DNA of 64,000 nt, from positions 496,001 through 560,000 of the forward strand of contig NC_070575.1 of the NCBI RefSeq assembly GCF_026914185.1. The letters are read 5' to 3'. This document shows positions 1 to 11,241 of the stretch, in pieces. The translations under genes and the position numbers were made by a program. Below the pieces are notes generated by a model that was given only the letters and a program-made list of their open reading frames with translations, had not been told where the DNA came from and ran no database searches. The DNA comes from Puccinia triticina (taxonomy: Eukaryota > Basidiomycota > Pucciniomycetes > Pucciniales > Pucciniaceae). The number at the start of each line of letters is the position of its first letter. Position 1 is the first letter of the stretch.

Positions 1-972
1 AGCTGTCAAATGTCACTTGTCTCCAAGGGACTATTGTTTTTTCCTGGTGCTGTAGGTAACTAACCGTGTCTGAGAGGGTTGTTACTAGCAAGATGATAGT
101 GTAAGATGCCAAGGATGGGCCAATGGGTTTGTGGTAAGACCTGTAAAAGGTTTCACTCTATCAGTAATCTTGACTGAGAGGCTTGCTCAATGAAGGCGCA
201 TCCAGATCAACACAAGGTGTTAATAGGCATCCAAGGGATAACTCAACTTGGGTTTATGGTTTTACCTACAAAAAGGTAAGGGTAATCAAGAGTTGATGTT
301 ACTCCTGAATTGAAAGATGGGTGAGAATGAAAGCACTTGTTTAACTATAGTATGGGTTAAACTTTTCTGTAATAATATTCTGAGGGATAAACAGTTCTGT
401 TAGAATTGAGACAACTAGGAGTGTTATTTCTCTTATCAGGACTCTTGTATCTTTATTTACAAAGTAGAAGAGACACAAAGATATTGGAAACAGTTAGTAC
501 CTAGGAGCGATTTGAGTCCGGCTCCTGGTTTAGAGTGATGAGAAACAAGAAAAGAGTCGAGATGCTGCTTGTCAGCTATCTCTCTAGGGAGAAGTAACAG
601 GACCAAAACCGCTGAGGAAACAACATCAGATCTTGTCAGTATCTGTTCCTCTACTTGTAGGTTTTGGCTGGGTGTCATCGCTCTCACTTTTGGGCTTAAA
701 CCAAATGATGCCTCAGGTGCGTGTGATGTGCTGGGATAGCGAGCTGCTTGTGCTATGTTCTAAATACAAACAGGCTACAATGTCAGTTTTGTCTATCTGG
801 GTAGGCTCTGCAGAGTTGGACTCACCACCAGTTGATGCCGGGGTTATTTTTCCTCTGATGCTGGAGCCTATTCAGCCTGGATGCACTTTGTGACCGTTCG
901 TGCTGTAGTTGAAATCAAGCTATCAGCTGTTGGTCCATTGCTGCACAGGATCCTCCAACACTCACCTAGAAG
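1..972. other. Non-coding flank, nothing recognised
   Basis: I see no convincing gene here. The only open frames are short and show no domain, signal peptide or intron-like structure. The sequence is of mixed composition and may be old repeat DNA. Confidence 0.5.
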
Positions 973-1188
973 CACTGCCAGCATATTTGGCTGGGATGAA
1001 GACATCCCAGTTTAACTAGGATGCACTCAACCAATTTAAAGTTGCTTGATCTCATCCAAGGAAATATATACCCAAGGGGGGTACCTTTGATTTATATTTC
1101 ATCAGTTGAGATCAACCAAGTTTAAATTGGTTGAGCTCATCCCAGTTTAACTGGGATAACCTCAACCAAGCCAATTATGCTGGCAGTG
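973..1188. mobile_element. MITE with long terminal inverted repeats
   Basis: A 216-bp palindromic element. The left end begins CACTGCCAGCATATTTGGCT and the right end is its near reverse complement, ending TGGCAGTG. The inverted arms continue inward for about 80 bp with substitutions, including the shared stretches CTCAACCAATTTAAA and ATCCCAGTTTAACT. It has no coding capacity. No target-site duplication is obvious, so the superfamily is left open. Confidence 0.65.
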
Positions 1189-1892
1189 TTAAGGTTGATT
1201 GTTGTGCGTGATCTGTTTTTGCTCTGCATCAATTGCTGATGTGGCTTTTTGGAGCGGAGAAGTCAGCTTGAAGCTTCTTCTTCTGCCTGGGGGAGCATAT
1301 GCATATGCATAGCCTGGAGGAGTGGTCACTGACCTTGCTCCCTGGTAGAGTTAGGTTTGAACCCAAACCCTCTTTGGCACTTATGCGCGCGCTCAGAGCC
1401 TGAATCTTCAAAAGTCCTGGGGGGCGTGTTGATATAGAGGGAGAAAAGAGCAGGAGGGGATTTGAGGTGTTTGGAGGCGCTTCAGGACCAGGGGGGAACT
1501 GGAAGCGCTCAAGGGAAACAGATCCTCATGAGGATCAACATTGGAAATGATCAGGGCAGTGTAATGATCAGTACTGATCCTATATCAGTGCTGTGTACAC
1601 TAGCTGATCATTTGAATCAATGATTCCATTCAGTGCTCTTTGAATCAGATTAAATCATGTATTGTTTATGTATTTATATCATAACCAATAGTTTATGTAT
1701 GTAGGGAATGAGGCCTAACAGGGGATAAATGAGTGATACCTGACTTAGGGGTATTTCATGTGTACAGTAATGTTAAGGTATGTTGTAATCTTACTGTTTG
1801 CACGTAACTTCAATCTTATAACAACAGTACATTGGAGTAACTGTATTTAAATATGGTTACCTGTAATTTAATTTATAACAAGAGTACATTCT
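1189..1892. other. Non-coding DNA left of the nested elements
   Basis: No gene is recognised. The stretch ends at ATTCT (1888-1892), which is the left copy of the target duplication of the LTR element that follows. Host sequence resumes after the matching ATTCT at 14264-14268. Confidence 0.5.
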
Positions 1893-1968
1893 TGTAAGCC
1901 CCCTCCTTCGGGGTCTCACAAAGCTGTCACATAGTCATCAGTAGATTACATAATCCTCCCAATACTTA
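1893..1968 (+). repeat. Left LTR of outer element, first part
   Basis: The first 76 bp of the 339-bp LTR, up to and including the TTA that was duplicated when the Harbinger-like MITE inserted. It matches 13925-14000 with two C/T differences. The LTR resumes at 10664. Confidence 0.9.
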
Positions 1969-2284
1969 GGCCCCGTTTGGCAGCAGTGATGTTATGTAAT
2001 AACCACTGCTTTTCTATAACCGGGCCTCACCGAGGCCCATATTGTATCACTCGCATGTTTGGCAGTTTCGAGAAGTTATGAGGGTCATCACGAGTTTCCT
2101 CATCACTCCTCATCATCCCCGCCATTTCCGATATAGTACCCCTGGGGGTGTATTTGGGGTGATATCGGCACCCTTACACAACAACCCCCAACTCTACCTC
2201 TGTTACTCACCTTGATGGCCAGTACAGACTTTGTACCGGTCACCAAGCGGAGTACACACTCCAATCAATGGGCCACCACAACCA

Positions 2285-2610
2285 TTCATCGAGATTGATG
2301 ACCGATCCAACACAATCGGCCATTGATGACCAATGGTCATCAAAGGGACATTCCCCTCAATGACCATTGGTCATTGAAGGGCCCATGTATCCCCCAATGA
2401 CCATTGGTCATCGAGGAAAATATGTACACAGTCCCTTCAATGACCATTGGTCATCAAGGGGAATCTCCCCGATGACCATTGGTCATCAAAGGGACTATGT
2501 ATTCTCCTTGATGACCATTGGTCATTGAAGGGACTGTGTACATATTCTCATTGATGACCAATGGTCATCCAAGGGACCATGTATTCCCTTTGATGACCGA
2601 TGGTCATCGA
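2285..2610. repeat. Dyad-symmetric minisatellite inside the MITE
   Basis: About nine units built around the odd-length palindrome GATGACCATTGGTCATC, separated by variable spacers such as AAGGGACTATGTATTC. The last unit was cut by the Gypsy insertion, and remnants continue at 10379-10440. The dyads could form hairpins or act as protein-binding sites, which is inference. Confidence 0.8.
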
Positions 2611-3066
2611 TGTCAGCCTCGAGCGTGTTGAGGATGTACCTCAAAGCACGCCATAAGGCCGCAAAAGACCTATGTGGAAGTTATAGCGCTAAAACGGGAA
2701 TAGCCATTCCCGTTAAAGAAGACAGATTCTTCATTAAGATATCTAACCGAGCGAGATGCGTCGGTTAGAGATCACTTAAAAGAGGAACCTCCTCGGCTGG
2801 AGGATTCCCCAGTTTTATGTGGATTCCAAAAGAGATTCTCGGAAACGAAAACCTACCAAGCCCAAGCTATTACGACTCTTGTCGTGATTGGGGCTTTCTT
2901 AGTTATATTCCTTCTCCTTTTCCTTCTTCCCTTTTTCCTCCTTCCTCTCTTCATCGCTTTTCCTCTCTTATCCGCCACCTACGATAGTATCATTATATTC
3001 TTTCTTACGCATTCTCCGTTAGTTTCATCATTCAGAGGTGAGTCACTTTAGAGACCACCCCTGACA
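2611..3066 (+). repeat. Gypsy 5' LTR
   Basis: 456 bp, TGTCAG...CTGACA. Relative to the 3' LTR it has an extra 18 bp next to a repeated CCTCTCT, within the pyrimidine-rich stretch near 2940-2960. It contains a consensus splice donor, AG followed by GTGAGT at 3038-3043, near the end of U5. The last ATG in the LTR is near 2816. Confidence 0.93.
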
Positions 3067-3925
3067 TTTGGGGGCCTCATCGGGAAATTTCACCCGAGAT
3101 ATTTTTTTTTCCTTTTCTTTTATCTCCTCTATTCCTAAGAAGTGGTCGTTTGACACTCTTACTCACCAAGATCTTTTGATTTGGTACTACGCACTAGAAT
3201 TGGTTGATTTAGTTGTCAACTCACTAAGATCGTTCGATTTAGTTGAAAATAAGATTATCGCTGATATCTTCCAACCAGTAAGCCAAAACACCTTGAGATA
3301 TACTCCTGATCCAAGCTCCGCTTAACTTACTCTGCATTGTGCTTCGCTTGGAGATTTTCCCCAGCTTCCTGATTTCATAACCTTGTCCTACGCTTCAAAT
3401 TCGAAAGTACTACAGAGTAACCTTTAGAGCTCATTAGTAAGCTAGCTATACACGACTAGCCAAACCCTTTTCTACCAAAATCTGAACTTGAAACCTTGTG
3501 CCTGAATTCAGTGTCCAGACAACCGTCATTACACGAGTTTTTTCCTTTCATCGGTCCTTTGGAGAACCCCAACGCCAATCCTGCTAGTCCTCCAGGCAAC
3601 ACAAGCGTAGCCGACTCGAGTAGCATAGGACAACTGTTTGCTGATTCCTTCAGACCGCGCGGACAGACAGCTCCACCTCAAGTCCCCACGGACAGAATAA
3701 TTCAGACAGAAGTCCCCTTGCCTACAGGACGTTCTGCGCCAGAGGCAGCTCCTTTAGCCAGGAATCCCGTTGGAGAAGTCAACTCTAGCGTTCCAAATTC
3801 TCCCGGGCTATTGCAGAGATATTTATCTGAGAGACCGGTACCGGAGCGTATTCCTGTAGTTCAAGAGGACGACGACTCCGACATAATAGAGATTAGTTAG
3901 TGCAATTACTATCATAACAGTACCC
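3067..3925 (+). promoter_or_regulatory. ATG-free leader and primer-binding region of the Gypsy element
   Basis: Directly after the LTR comes TTTGGGGGCCTCATCGGG, where the TGG at 3069 is the expected start of a tRNA primer-binding site. I could not match the tRNA. Reading the whole leader, I find no ATG in any frame until the polyprotein start at 3926. This suits 5' scanning to the Gag start despite an unusually long leader. A 441-nt open frame without ATG lies at 3460-3900. Confidence 0.7.
3460..3900 (+). CDS. Upstream open frame of the Gypsy leader, no ATG
   Basis: An open frame of about 147 codons between a TAG at 3457 and a TAG at 3898, immediately before Gag and in another frame. It has no ATG, so translation would need a near-cognate start or a spliced upstream exon. 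The predicted peptide is rich in Pro and Ser and largely disordered. It contains QPSLHEFF, which fits the PCNA-interacting (PIP) consensus QxxLxxFF, and ends in [10 protein letters not shown], which fits a SUMO-interacting motif (acidic run plus IIxI). Both matches are short and could be chance. It may instead be non-coding leader. Confidence 0.35.
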   Translation, partial: PNPFLPKSELETLCLNSVSRQPSLHEFFPFIGPLENPNANPASPPGNTSVADSSSIGQLFADSFRPRGQTAPPQVPTDRIIQTEVPLPTGRSAPEAAPLARNPVGEVNSSVPNSPGLLQRYLSERPVPERIPVVQEDDDSDIIEIS

Positions 3926-6900
3926 ATGCCTCCCAAATCGGATAAATCTGACCAAGTTTCCCGTGCTTCGTCCACCAGATCCGCCAAACCGGCCCTGGTC
4001 CCGGCAGGGGAGTTTAAGCGTGGATCAAGTAAGACGCCTACGCCAAGCCTGGCCGCCGGAGGTGGAGTTTCTGATGCAGACTCACGAAGCCTGCAAACAG
4101 CAATACCTTCTAGCGGTGGCGGGAGGGAGTCTCCAAGGGATGGAAGTCCTGCGGAGACAGGCCACGGCGTCCCACCGGAGCTTGGAAGCATTGATAGGGA
4201 GAGAAGTGCTTCTGCTTTTGATGGAGGGTTGGAATCCATTTTTGATACCGCAGGTTCGACCGCGTCCGAACGTGCCGCAACCTCAAACCCACCCGTACCA
4301 CAGACCAGCGGACCGCAACCAGAACAACCAGGCTGCCGGGAGAGGAGCAGCTCCGAGAAACCCAGCCGGCCCGCCTCGAGGTCACGGGAGGATGGGAGGC
4401 CGACAGCAACATCGTCGTCAAGTTTACTCCGAACTGTTTCGTATGTCCAGGACCATCCAGGGGGCGTACCAGCACCTGGACGAGACCTCCAGAGCTCGTC
4501 GTCAAGAGAACTAGGTCCTTTAACCGTCAAGGATGCGAAGAAAGTCTTCTCACTCCTTTTTAATCAGATCGAAGGAATAGTGGATGGTAATAGTTGCATT
4601 GTACTAGATAACCTCCAGCCTTTTATTGTTTCTCATTTCGACTCTTCGGCAAACTCTTCTCACCAGCGAATTACTCTTCCTATCTCTAATTTAGTTAAGA
4701 AATCCTTCGATAACATAGACGATCATATTAAGTCAGTTAAACTGAATATCACTAGCTTAAGTAATACATGCAACTCCCTGTCCTTACAAAGTGGCTCTCA
4801 TCATAAGCAAATTAAAGATATTGCCAAGGCGCTTCAAGCACTGACAAGTAAGATACCGGATAAATTGACTTCGGGTACCTGTGAGTGCGAGTTCAACAAG
4901 ATGACCTTTAAGGAGGACTTGTTGGATAATCACAAGAGCCTTCAGGATAAAATTGAGAAGCAGATGGGTAACTTAACTAAGGAGGTTATCGCTATAGCAG
5001 AAACCAAAGATGCTAAAATAGTGAGTGTAATCCAAGATCTTAGTGCTAAAATCGAGTCAGTAGCCGCTGAGATTACAGCAATTAAGTACGACAAGATCCT
5101 AGAGCAACCAGAGCCAAGTTCGAGCTCGCCGTCTACGAGACAAGCATGTAATCCCATAAGGGATGGAGAAGAGACAGTACGCCAACCTAGCGAGAGTAAT
5201 GTAATGCTGTTCGGCATCTCGCAAGAGATAAAGAATTTGACAGCGGCAGTGCAGTCAAGGACGGACTCTATTGTAACAGAAAGTCAGTTGAAAACAGCTA
5301 TGGCTGAGTTAGATGAGTCCCATAGAAAGGATTTTCTCTCGTTGAGCAACAAACTTGACAAAATACTCAGCCAGTTCCGCGAGGATGGAGCAGAAGTGAG
5401 GGCTGAAATATCAGAAATCACCGATAAACTAGAAGCATCAGCTATGCGTTCAGAAGCTTCATTCCACAGAATGCCCTCTTTAAATAGACAAGAGGACGAG
5501 AGTGGGCGACCTGGCAAGGAGGCTGGTTTCCAGGCAAGGATGGACTCACAACCATTGAATCACCAGAATGCTGGTATGAGCGAGATGCAGAAGCAATTAT
5601 GGAATGCAGTTAACAAACTCAATTGGCCCAAGTTCTCAGGGCAAGGCGAGTACGACCATACCGAATTCATCGATTGGATCGATACTTGTCGAGCAGAAAC
5701 AGGAGTTCCCGACGAATATATCCAAGTCAAATTATTCTCTATCCTCACAGGAGTAGCGGGTATTTGGTATAAAGCTATGAGGAAGGAACATTTGACGGAG
5801 AAATGGGATTTCTGGAAGAAACAGATTATAGCTCAGTATGGCACTTCCAATTGGATGCGCCGGAAACAAGAAGCGTTCGACAAGGATCGTTTCATAGCAG
5901 GAGATACCCCGGTATCATCCTGGGTTACCCGTCAATACCGAAGACTCAGAGCTTTTGAACCCTTGTTAACTCAGCAGTCCATCAATTTTAAACTACTAGG
6001 GTTGATGGACCGAGAAGTGGAGTATGCGGCGAAGACAGCCATGAACTCCACTAGATCAGATATGAGTTCTTTGATTAACGTTCTCGAAGACATAGTAGAG
6101 AAAACCAGGTTAGGGAGACAAAGGCAACTCCCCAGTAGCCAGACTACGGAGAAAACCGACCCGAATAAACAAGACAAGTCGAAAACAACGAGAAATTCAG
6201 CCGAAGTCAAGTGTTACAACTGCCAGAAACTAGGGCATACGTCAAGGAATTGTCCAAAGAACGTTAATACAGTAGGGGAGACAGCAGATCATTCAGAAGA
6301 AGATGCAGGAAGTGAAGTTAACGATGATGAAGATCTTGTTATAGGTTCCTCGCCGGAATTAGCAGTTACAACGCCAGAAGGCAGGAATAATTTAGTCAAA
6401 ATGAATTGCGCCGGGAAGAGTTGTACAACCTTATTAGACAGCGGAGCGGTAAAATCCGTAGTAGGAAAATCCTATCTAGAGAGATTTTGCAGTAGCTGGA
6501 AGGATTTCCTTTTACCGGTGAAAGCAGGAAAATTCCATAGCTGTAGCGGAAGCCTGAAACCTTTAGGAGTGGTAAAGGTCAAGCTTACTTTCCACAGCTA
6601 CAAATTGATCGTGCAATTTGTAGTCATGGAAAATATGCCAGTGCGATACTTCATCATCGGGAATGATTACTTATCACATTACAAAATTTCTCTCCTTAAT
6701 GACGAAGGGAGACATTTCTCCATCATGGGAGAGAAGTTCGAGTTTGATTCCGCAATCAACTCTATACTGGTAATAGAAAGTGGTATAGATACGTTCGAGG
6801 AAGAAGTCCTTCGAGACGCAAAGATAGGACCTCATCTAATTAAGGAACAGCGCGTACAACTTTTGAAATTGTTGTCCGACAACCGCAAGGCATTTGCGAC

Positions 6901-9900
6901 GGTAGAAGAACCTTTTGGGGCTATTAGAGGGCACGAGGTAAAGATTACTCTTACCATTGATAAACCCTATCCACCAGCGCTCAGGAAAGCACCCTATCCT
7001 GCAAGCCCTAGGAACAAAGCGGCCCTAGAAGAACATATTAAACTTCTCACTAAGATGGGAATTATCTGTAAAGTCGGGTGTAATGAGAATGTTGATATTA
7101 CTACGCCAGTGATCATAGCTTGGCACAATGGCAAGTCACGTTTGGTAGGTGACTTTAGAGCACTAAACAGCTATACGACCCCTGATAGATACCCAATGCC
7201 TAAAATCATGGAATCACTCACGAGGCTCCATAAAGCCCGTTTTATTACCTGCATGGACGTCTTGAAGGGTTTTCACCAAAATATTGTACATCAAGACAGC
7301 CGCAAATTCTTGCGCATAATCTGTCATCTAGGCATCCACGAATATCTTCGGATGCCTTTTGGCATTAAGAATGCCCCTTCTCATTTTCAACGGATGATGG
7401 ATAATGAGTTTCACAAGGAACTGAGTGGACTCTGGGTTATCATTTATATTGATGACATCATCATCTTTAGTGAAGACTGGTCAGAACACCTAACACAAGT
7501 GGGGCGGATCCTGCAAAAAGTGATTCGGATGAACATGAAAATATCTTTGACCAAGTGTTCTTTTGGTTTCACGGAGCTGAAAGCTCTCGGACACATTGTT
7601 AACGGCCTCTCACTAGCCATAGACCAGTATCGGGTCGCGGCAGTATTGTTAAAGCCTATTCCATCTAACATTAAAGAACTACAATCATTTCTGGGGTTTG
7701 CGGGATATTACCGATTACACGTGAAAGACTTTAGCTTAATGGCAGGATGTCTTTATAAACTCTGCAGTCCGGCGGTAGGATTCGAGATGACAAAGGAACG
7801 AGTCCAGGCCTATGAGGATCTGAAGCTAGCCCTGACGACAGCGCCACTCTTATTCCACCCGGATTCCTCGAAACCTTTCAAGTTATACGTAGACGCCTGT
7901 ATGGAGGGACTAGGGGCAGCACTGCACCAAGTCCAGATCATTAATGACAAACCCCTAGAGGGACCGATCTGTTTCATTTCCAGGCAATTGAAAGATTCGG
8001 AAAAATGGTATGGAGCGTCGCAATTGGAGTGTCTTTGCTTAGTATGGGCCTTGGACAAGCTATACTATTATTTAGATGGCTGTGTCTTCGAGGTCATAAC
8101 TGATTGTGTAGCGCTGAAATCCTTGCTAAACATGTCCACACCTAGCAGACACATGCTAAGGTGGCAGATATCAATTCAGGATTGGAGGGGCTCGATGACC
8201 ATCACGCACAGAGACGGTATTATTCATAAGAACGCTGATGGCCTGTCACGCTGGGCTCTGCCGAACAATGACTCTAACCCAGCAGCTGATCAAGAGGAAG
8301 TAGAGCGCGAAGTACCTATAATGGCGATTTCGCTAAGCGGGCTTTCCAGCGAATTTTGGGACGCAGTGGAACGTAGCTACCAAACGGATAAGAACTCCCT
8401 TTGCTTGATCGGAATTCTCCAAGCAAAGAATCCCCGACAGGACCTCATCGCACAATTGGATGAACCATGGAAATCCCACTTCCAGTCAGGAAGGTTTATT
8501 CTTCTCGACGGCCTCTTATACCATAGATCAGAGAACCACTGCGCGCTAGTCCTGGTTTCTAAAGATCATATAGCAACTATGTTGCACGAATGCCATGATA
8601 ACATTGGAGCGGCTCATTTTTCCAAAGAACGCACGACGGAGCGGGTTAAAATCCTAGCTTGGTGGCCTAAGTGGAGAACGGAAGTCGAGAAGTACTGCGA
8701 ATGCTGTGATTGTTGTCAGAAAGCAAATAGAACAACAGGAAAGAGGTTTGGACTCCTTCAAAGGATCAAGGAACCAAAGAACCGCTGGGAAGTCATTAAT
8801 ATGGACTTCGTTACAGCTCTCCCAACAGCGGGAAAAGAGAACTTCAACACAGTTCTAGTCATTGTAGACCGTTTTTCTAGAAGGGCGCGCTTTATCCCTT
8901 GCCACAAAGATAACACGGCAATGGACGTAGCCCTTCTGTTTTGGAACAATATCATTAGCGATGTAGGTTGTCCGCAGGTCATTATTAGCGACAGAGACCC
9001 GAAGTTCACTTCAGAGTTCTGGAAAAATTTGTTTAATATCCTAGGAACAAAGCTGGCTTTCTCTACTGCTTATCACCCCCAAACGGATGGACTCGCAGAA
9101 AGGATGATACAAACGCTGGAGGATATGATCCGCAGATATTGCGCCTACGGTTTACAATTCAAGGACGCCGAGAGTTATACTCATGACTGGGTATCCTTGC
9201 TTCCAGCGTTGGAATACGCGTATAACTCGAGTAAGCACTCGACAACAGGATTGTCTCCCTTTGAGCTAGAGAGAGGATGGTTACCGAAGATGCCCAAAGA
9301 TATGCTTCTTAGCAATACCGTTCAGATTCACCCATCAGCCTCTTGTTTTCAAGAAATGATGATTAAAGCGGAATCTAAAGCCAGTGCGTGTGTCGCAGAA
9401 GCCGTAGAATATAATAAAGAACGATGGGACCGATCACACAAAAACCACGACTTGAAAGTCGGGGATCTAGTTCTGGTCTCAACTATTAACTTTAGTAACT
9501 TAGGAGGCTCTAGGAAATTAAAAGATGCGTTTGTGGGCCCGTTTGTAATTAAATGTTTTCACGGCGAAAACGCTGTAGAACTGCTCCTTGCAGAGGTATT
9601 TGATCTCAAGCACCCTACTTTCCCTATCAGTCTGGTTAAGAGGTACAGACTGCCCGACGGCAAAGACGCGCCTCCAGTTGCAGATGCGACTCCACCGCCC
9701 TTTGACGAACCTACGGAGGAGGATACCCCGTCTTTGATTTTGGACGAGAAACTCACTAGACAAAACGGTCAAGACTGCCGTCTTTACCTTACCAGGTTTA
9801 AAAAGAAGCATGCGGACGCCGATAAATGGCTACCTAAGGATAAGATACCAGGGGCAGATGTTTTACTGCGCAAGTTTCGCGCAAGTAAGCGCTCCAAGGA

Positions 9901-9961
9901 TAGCTCTGGTATTAGAGCCATCCTTTTTTGTGGGGGCGATTGTCAGCCTCGAGCGTGTTGA
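3926..9961 (+). CDS. Gag-Pol polyprotein of the Gypsy chromovirus (2011 aa)
   Basis: The first ATG downstream of the LTR. Residues 1-200 are low-complexity Ser/Pro/Arg/Gly. A retrotransposon Gag capsid region lies at about 560-735. A CCHC zinc knuckle has C763, C766, H771 and C776. The aspartic protease motif LLDSGA has its Asp at 838. Reverse transcriptase carries YIDD at 1174-1177. RNase H has its first Asp at 1323. Integrase has an HHCC-type zinc region from about 1555 and catalytic D1627, D1689 and E1725 (35 residues between the last two). A chromodomain-like tail follows at about 1935-1990. The frame has no internal stop and ends on a TGA just inside the 3' LTR. Gag and Pol are fused with no frameshift. 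The N-terminal 200 residues may partly be a shadow of an overlapping frame. Confidence 0.93.
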   Translation: MPPKSDKSDQVSRASSTRSAKPALVPAGEFKRGSSKTPTPSLAAGGGVSDADSRSLQTAIPSSGGGRESPRDGSPAETGHGVPPELGSIDRERSASAFDGGLESIFDTAGSTASERAATSNPPVPQTSGPQPEQPGCRERSSSEKPSRPASRSREDGRPTATSSSSLLRTVSYVQDHPGGVPAPGRDLQSSSSRELGPLTVKDAKKVFSLLFNQIEGIVDGNSCIVLDNLQPFIVSHFDSSANSSHQRITLPISNLVKKSFDNIDDHIKSVKLNITSLSNTCNSLSLQSGSHHKQIKDIAKALQALTSKIPDKLTSGTCECEFNKMTFKEDLLDNHKSLQDKIEKQMGNLTKEVIAIAETKDAKIVSVIQDLSAKIESVAAEITAIKYDKILEQPEPSSSSPSTRQACNPIRDGEETVRQPSESNVMLFGISQEIKNLTAAVQSRTDSIVTESQLKTAMAELDESHRKDFLSLSNKLDKILSQFREDGAEVRAEISEITDKLEASAMRSEASFHRMPSLNRQEDESGRPGKEAGFQARMDSQPLNHQNAGMSEMQKQLWNAVNKLNWPKFSGQGEYDHTEFIDWIDTCRAETGVPDEYIQVKLFSILTGVAGIWYKAMRKEHLTEKWDFWKKQIIAQYGTSNWMRRKQEAFDKDRFIAGDTPVSSWVTRQYRRLRAFEPLLTQQSINFKLLGLMDREVEYAAKTAMNSTRSDMSSLINVLEDIVEKTRLGRQRQLPSSQTTEKTDPNKQDKSKTTRNSAEVKCYNCQKLGHTSRNCPKNVNTVGETADHSEEDAGSEVNDDEDLVIGSSPELAVTTPEGRNNLVKMNCAGKSCTTLLDSGAVKSVVGKSYLERFCSSWKDFLLPVKAGKFHSCSGSLKPLGVVKVKLTFHSYKLIVQFVVMENMPVRYFIIGNDYLSHYKISLLNDEGRHFSIMGEKFEFDSAINSILVIESGIDTFEEEVLRDAKIGPHLIKEQRVQLLKLLSDNRKAFATVEEPFGAIRGHEVKITLTIDKPYPPALRKAPYPASPRNKAALEEHIKLLTKMGIICKVGCNENVDITTPVIIAWHNGKSRLVGDFRALNSYTTPDRYPMPKIMESLTRLHKARFITCMDVLKGFHQNIVHQDSRKFLRIICHLGIHEYLRMPFGIKNAPSHFQRMMDNEFHKELSGLWVIIYIDDIIIFSEDWSEHLTQVGRILQKVIRMNMKISLTKCSFGFTELKALGHIVNGLSLAIDQYRVAAVLLKPIPSNIKELQSFLGFAGYYRLHVKDFSLMAGCLYKLCSPAVGFEMTKERVQAYEDLKLALTTAPLLFHPDSSKPFKLYVDACMEGLGAALHQVQIINDKPLEGPICFISRQLKDSEKWYGASQLECLCLVWALDKLYYYLDGCVFEVITDCVALKSLLNMSTPSRHMLRWQISIQDWRGSMTITHRDGIIHKNADGLSRWALPNNDSNPAADQEEVEREVPIMAISLSGLSSEFWDAVERSYQTDKNSLCLIGILQAKNPRQDLIAQLDEPWKSHFQSGRFILLDGLLYHRSENHCALVLVSKDHIATMLHECHDNIGAAHFSKERTTERVKILAWWPKWRTEVEKYCECCDCCQKANRTTGKRFGLLQRIKEPKNRWEVINMDFVTALPTAGKENFNTVLVIVDRFSRRARFIPCHKDNTAMDVALLFWNNIISDVGCPQVIISDRDPKFTSEFWKNLFNILGTKLAFSTAYHPQTDGLAERMIQTLEDMIRRYCAYGLQFKDAESYTHDWVSLLPALEYAYNSSKHSTTGLSPFELERGWLPKMPKDMLLSNTVQIHPSASCFQEMMIKAESKASACVAEAVEYNKERWDRSHKNHDLKVGDLVLVSTINFSNLGGSRKLKDAFVGPFVIKCFHGENAVELLLAEVFDLKHPTFPISLVKRYRLPDGKDAPPVADATPPPFDEPTEEDTPSLILDEKLTRQNGQDCRLYLTRFKKKHADADKWLPKDKIPGADVLLRKFRASKRSKDSSGIRAILFCGGDCQPRAC
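4074..4514 (+). CDS. Overlapping open frame within the Gag N-terminus (candidate overprinted gene)
   Basis: In the +1 frame relative to the polyprotein, the sequence is open from 3918 to 4514. Its first ATG (4074) is also the second ATG of the predicted transcript. The product is 146 aa: a helical, hydrophobic segment (including [20 protein letters not shown] and [15 protein letters not shown]), then a Pro/Gln/Arg-rich linker and a basic end. It looks more like a folded protein than the disordered polyprotein frame it overlaps. Leaky scanning past the weak-context first ATG (C at -3 and +4) could express it. Alternatively it is the true Gag N-terminus joined by splicing or frameshifting. No homology search was possible. 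Confidence 0.45.
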   Translation: MQTHEACKQQYLLAVAGGSLQGMEVLRRQATASHRSLEALIGREVLLLLMEGWNPFLIPQVRPRPNVPQPQTHPYHRPADRNQNNQAAGRGAAPRNPAGPPRGHGRMGGRQQHRRQVYSELFRMSRTIQGAYQHLDETSRARRQEN

Positions 9962-10378
9962 GGATGTACCTCAAAGCACGCCATAAGGCCGCAAAAGACC
10001 TATGTGGAAGTTATAGCGCTAAAACGGGAATAGCCATTCCCGTTAAAGAAGACAGATTCTTCATTAAGATATCTAACCGAGCGAGACGCGTCGGTTAGAG
10101 ATCACTTAAAAGAGGAACCTCCTCGGCTGGAGGATTCCCCAGTTTTATGTGGATTCCGAAAGAGATTCTCGGAAACGAAAACCTACCAAGCCCAAGCTAT
10201 TACGACTCTTGTCGTGATTGGGGCTTTCTTAGTTATATTCCTTCTCCTTTTCCTTCTTCCCTTTTTCCTCCTTCCTCTCTTATCCGCCACCTACGATAGT
10301 ATCATTATATTCTTTCTTACGCATTCTCCGTTAGTTTCATCATTCAGAGGTGAGTCACTTTAGAGACCACCCCTGACA
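9941..10378 (+). repeat. Gypsy 3' LTR
   Basis: 438 bp, TGTCAG...CTGACA, followed by the target duplication ATCGA. The preceding GTGGGGGCGAT is the likely polypurine tract. The polyprotein stop codon (9959-9961) lies within this LTR. Confidence 0.93.
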
Positions 10379-10663
10379 ATCGATGGGACTATGTGTTCCC
10401 CAAAAGGGACTCTGTATTCCCTTTGATGACCATGTACGGGCCATCGTCGAGAGGAGTTAAACACTCGATTAGCCTTGCCGGTATGTACGCTCAATGGCTG
10501 GTATTTACCGGCCATGGAGCTTGTTATGTAGGCAAGCTGTATGACGCAAGTGGCAGCCAAACACTTGTGTTATCTTGAAATATATGAAATTCCAGAGTGA
10601 TGTGCATCACATTAGGTAAGTGTGCAATATCGCATAACATGATTGCTGCCAAACGGGGCCTTA

Positions 10664-10926
10664 GTCTCAGCCCGTTCCTTCCCTAGCTCATCAGAGATCC
10701 CTGTAGACTGACACATCTCTCTGAGCTAGGTAAGCCACTATCCCCTTTCACTTTATCCACTCTTTTCCCTCTTCTCACCAGTTGTATAGACAGAGATCCC
10801 TGTAGACTGACACATCTCTCTGAGCTAGCTCCCGCCCATTCTGAAATACAGTCCCTGGTCATAGAAACTGTGCATTTGTGCCCCTTTTGAGCCACTTCAA
10901 CAGTGAAGGAGATTCCACTCCTTACA
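10664..10926 (+). repeat. Left LTR of outer element, second part
   Basis: The remaining 263 bp of the split left LTR, matching 14001-14263 with four differences. It contains two copies, about 100 bp apart, of a 38-bp segment that includes GATCCCTGTAGACTGACACA. The LTR ends CTTACA at 10926. Confidence 0.9.
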
Positions 10927-11241
10927 CTTTTTTTTTCTAGACCAAAACCAACCAGAGGCTCGCCTTCATTGGTTCCCAGCCTTGACCCCTCTGGATTTTT
11001 CTTCTCTCCTCTTGACCTTCTTCAATCGCGCTTGCTCGCCTCCCTTCTGTCTCAAGTAGCCGACCCAAACAGCGCCTCTCCTTTCGCTGAACTCAACTGG
11101 ACAAACAGTTGCCCGGCCTCCCAATCAGAACCCCCTTTTTTTTCTCCTCTTACTTGGACTTGACCGGACAATCAAACGCCGGCCCCTTTTGGATCCCATA
11201 CAGCGAAGCGCCAAGGGTTCTTTGGTCTCTTGAACAAACGG

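Larger units (their letters stand above)
2611..10378 (+). mobile_element. Ty3/Gypsy chromovirus-type LTR retrotransposon, nearly intact
   Basis: A 7768-bp element with LTRs 2611-3066 (456 bp) and 9941-10378 (438 bp), both beginning TGTCAG and ending CTGACA. It is flanked by the 5-bp duplication ATCGA (2606-2610 and 10379-10383). The LTRs differ by two substitutions and one 18-bp indel, so the insertion is recent. One long uninterrupted frame codes for Gag, protease, reverse transcriptase, RNase H, integrase and a chromodomain-like tail. The order RT-RH-IN places it in Metaviridae (Ty3/Gypsy). It lies inside a MITE inside another LTR element. Confidence 0.95.
1969..10660. mobile_element. PIF/Harbinger-like (Tourist-type) MITE, split by a Gypsy insertion
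   Basis: Ends are GGCCCCGTTTGGCAGCAG at 1969 and the reverse complement ending at 10660, giving terminal inverted repeats of about 28 bp with two mismatches. It is flanked by the 3-bp duplication TTA (1966-1968 and 10661-10663). The uninterrupted right LTR of the host element (13925-14263) serves as the empty site and proves the insertion. After removing the Gypsy element and its duplicated ATCGA, the MITE is 919 bp with no coding sequence. Its interior is largely an array of palindromic GATGACC...GGTCATC units. The TTA duplication and end sequence fit PIF/Harbinger; the family assignment is by these features only. Confidence 0.85.

Noticed and set aside
3823..4530. 235-aa minus-strand frame over the Gypsy Gag start
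   Set aside because: It is antisense to two better-supported plus-strand frames, with no domain or promoter context.
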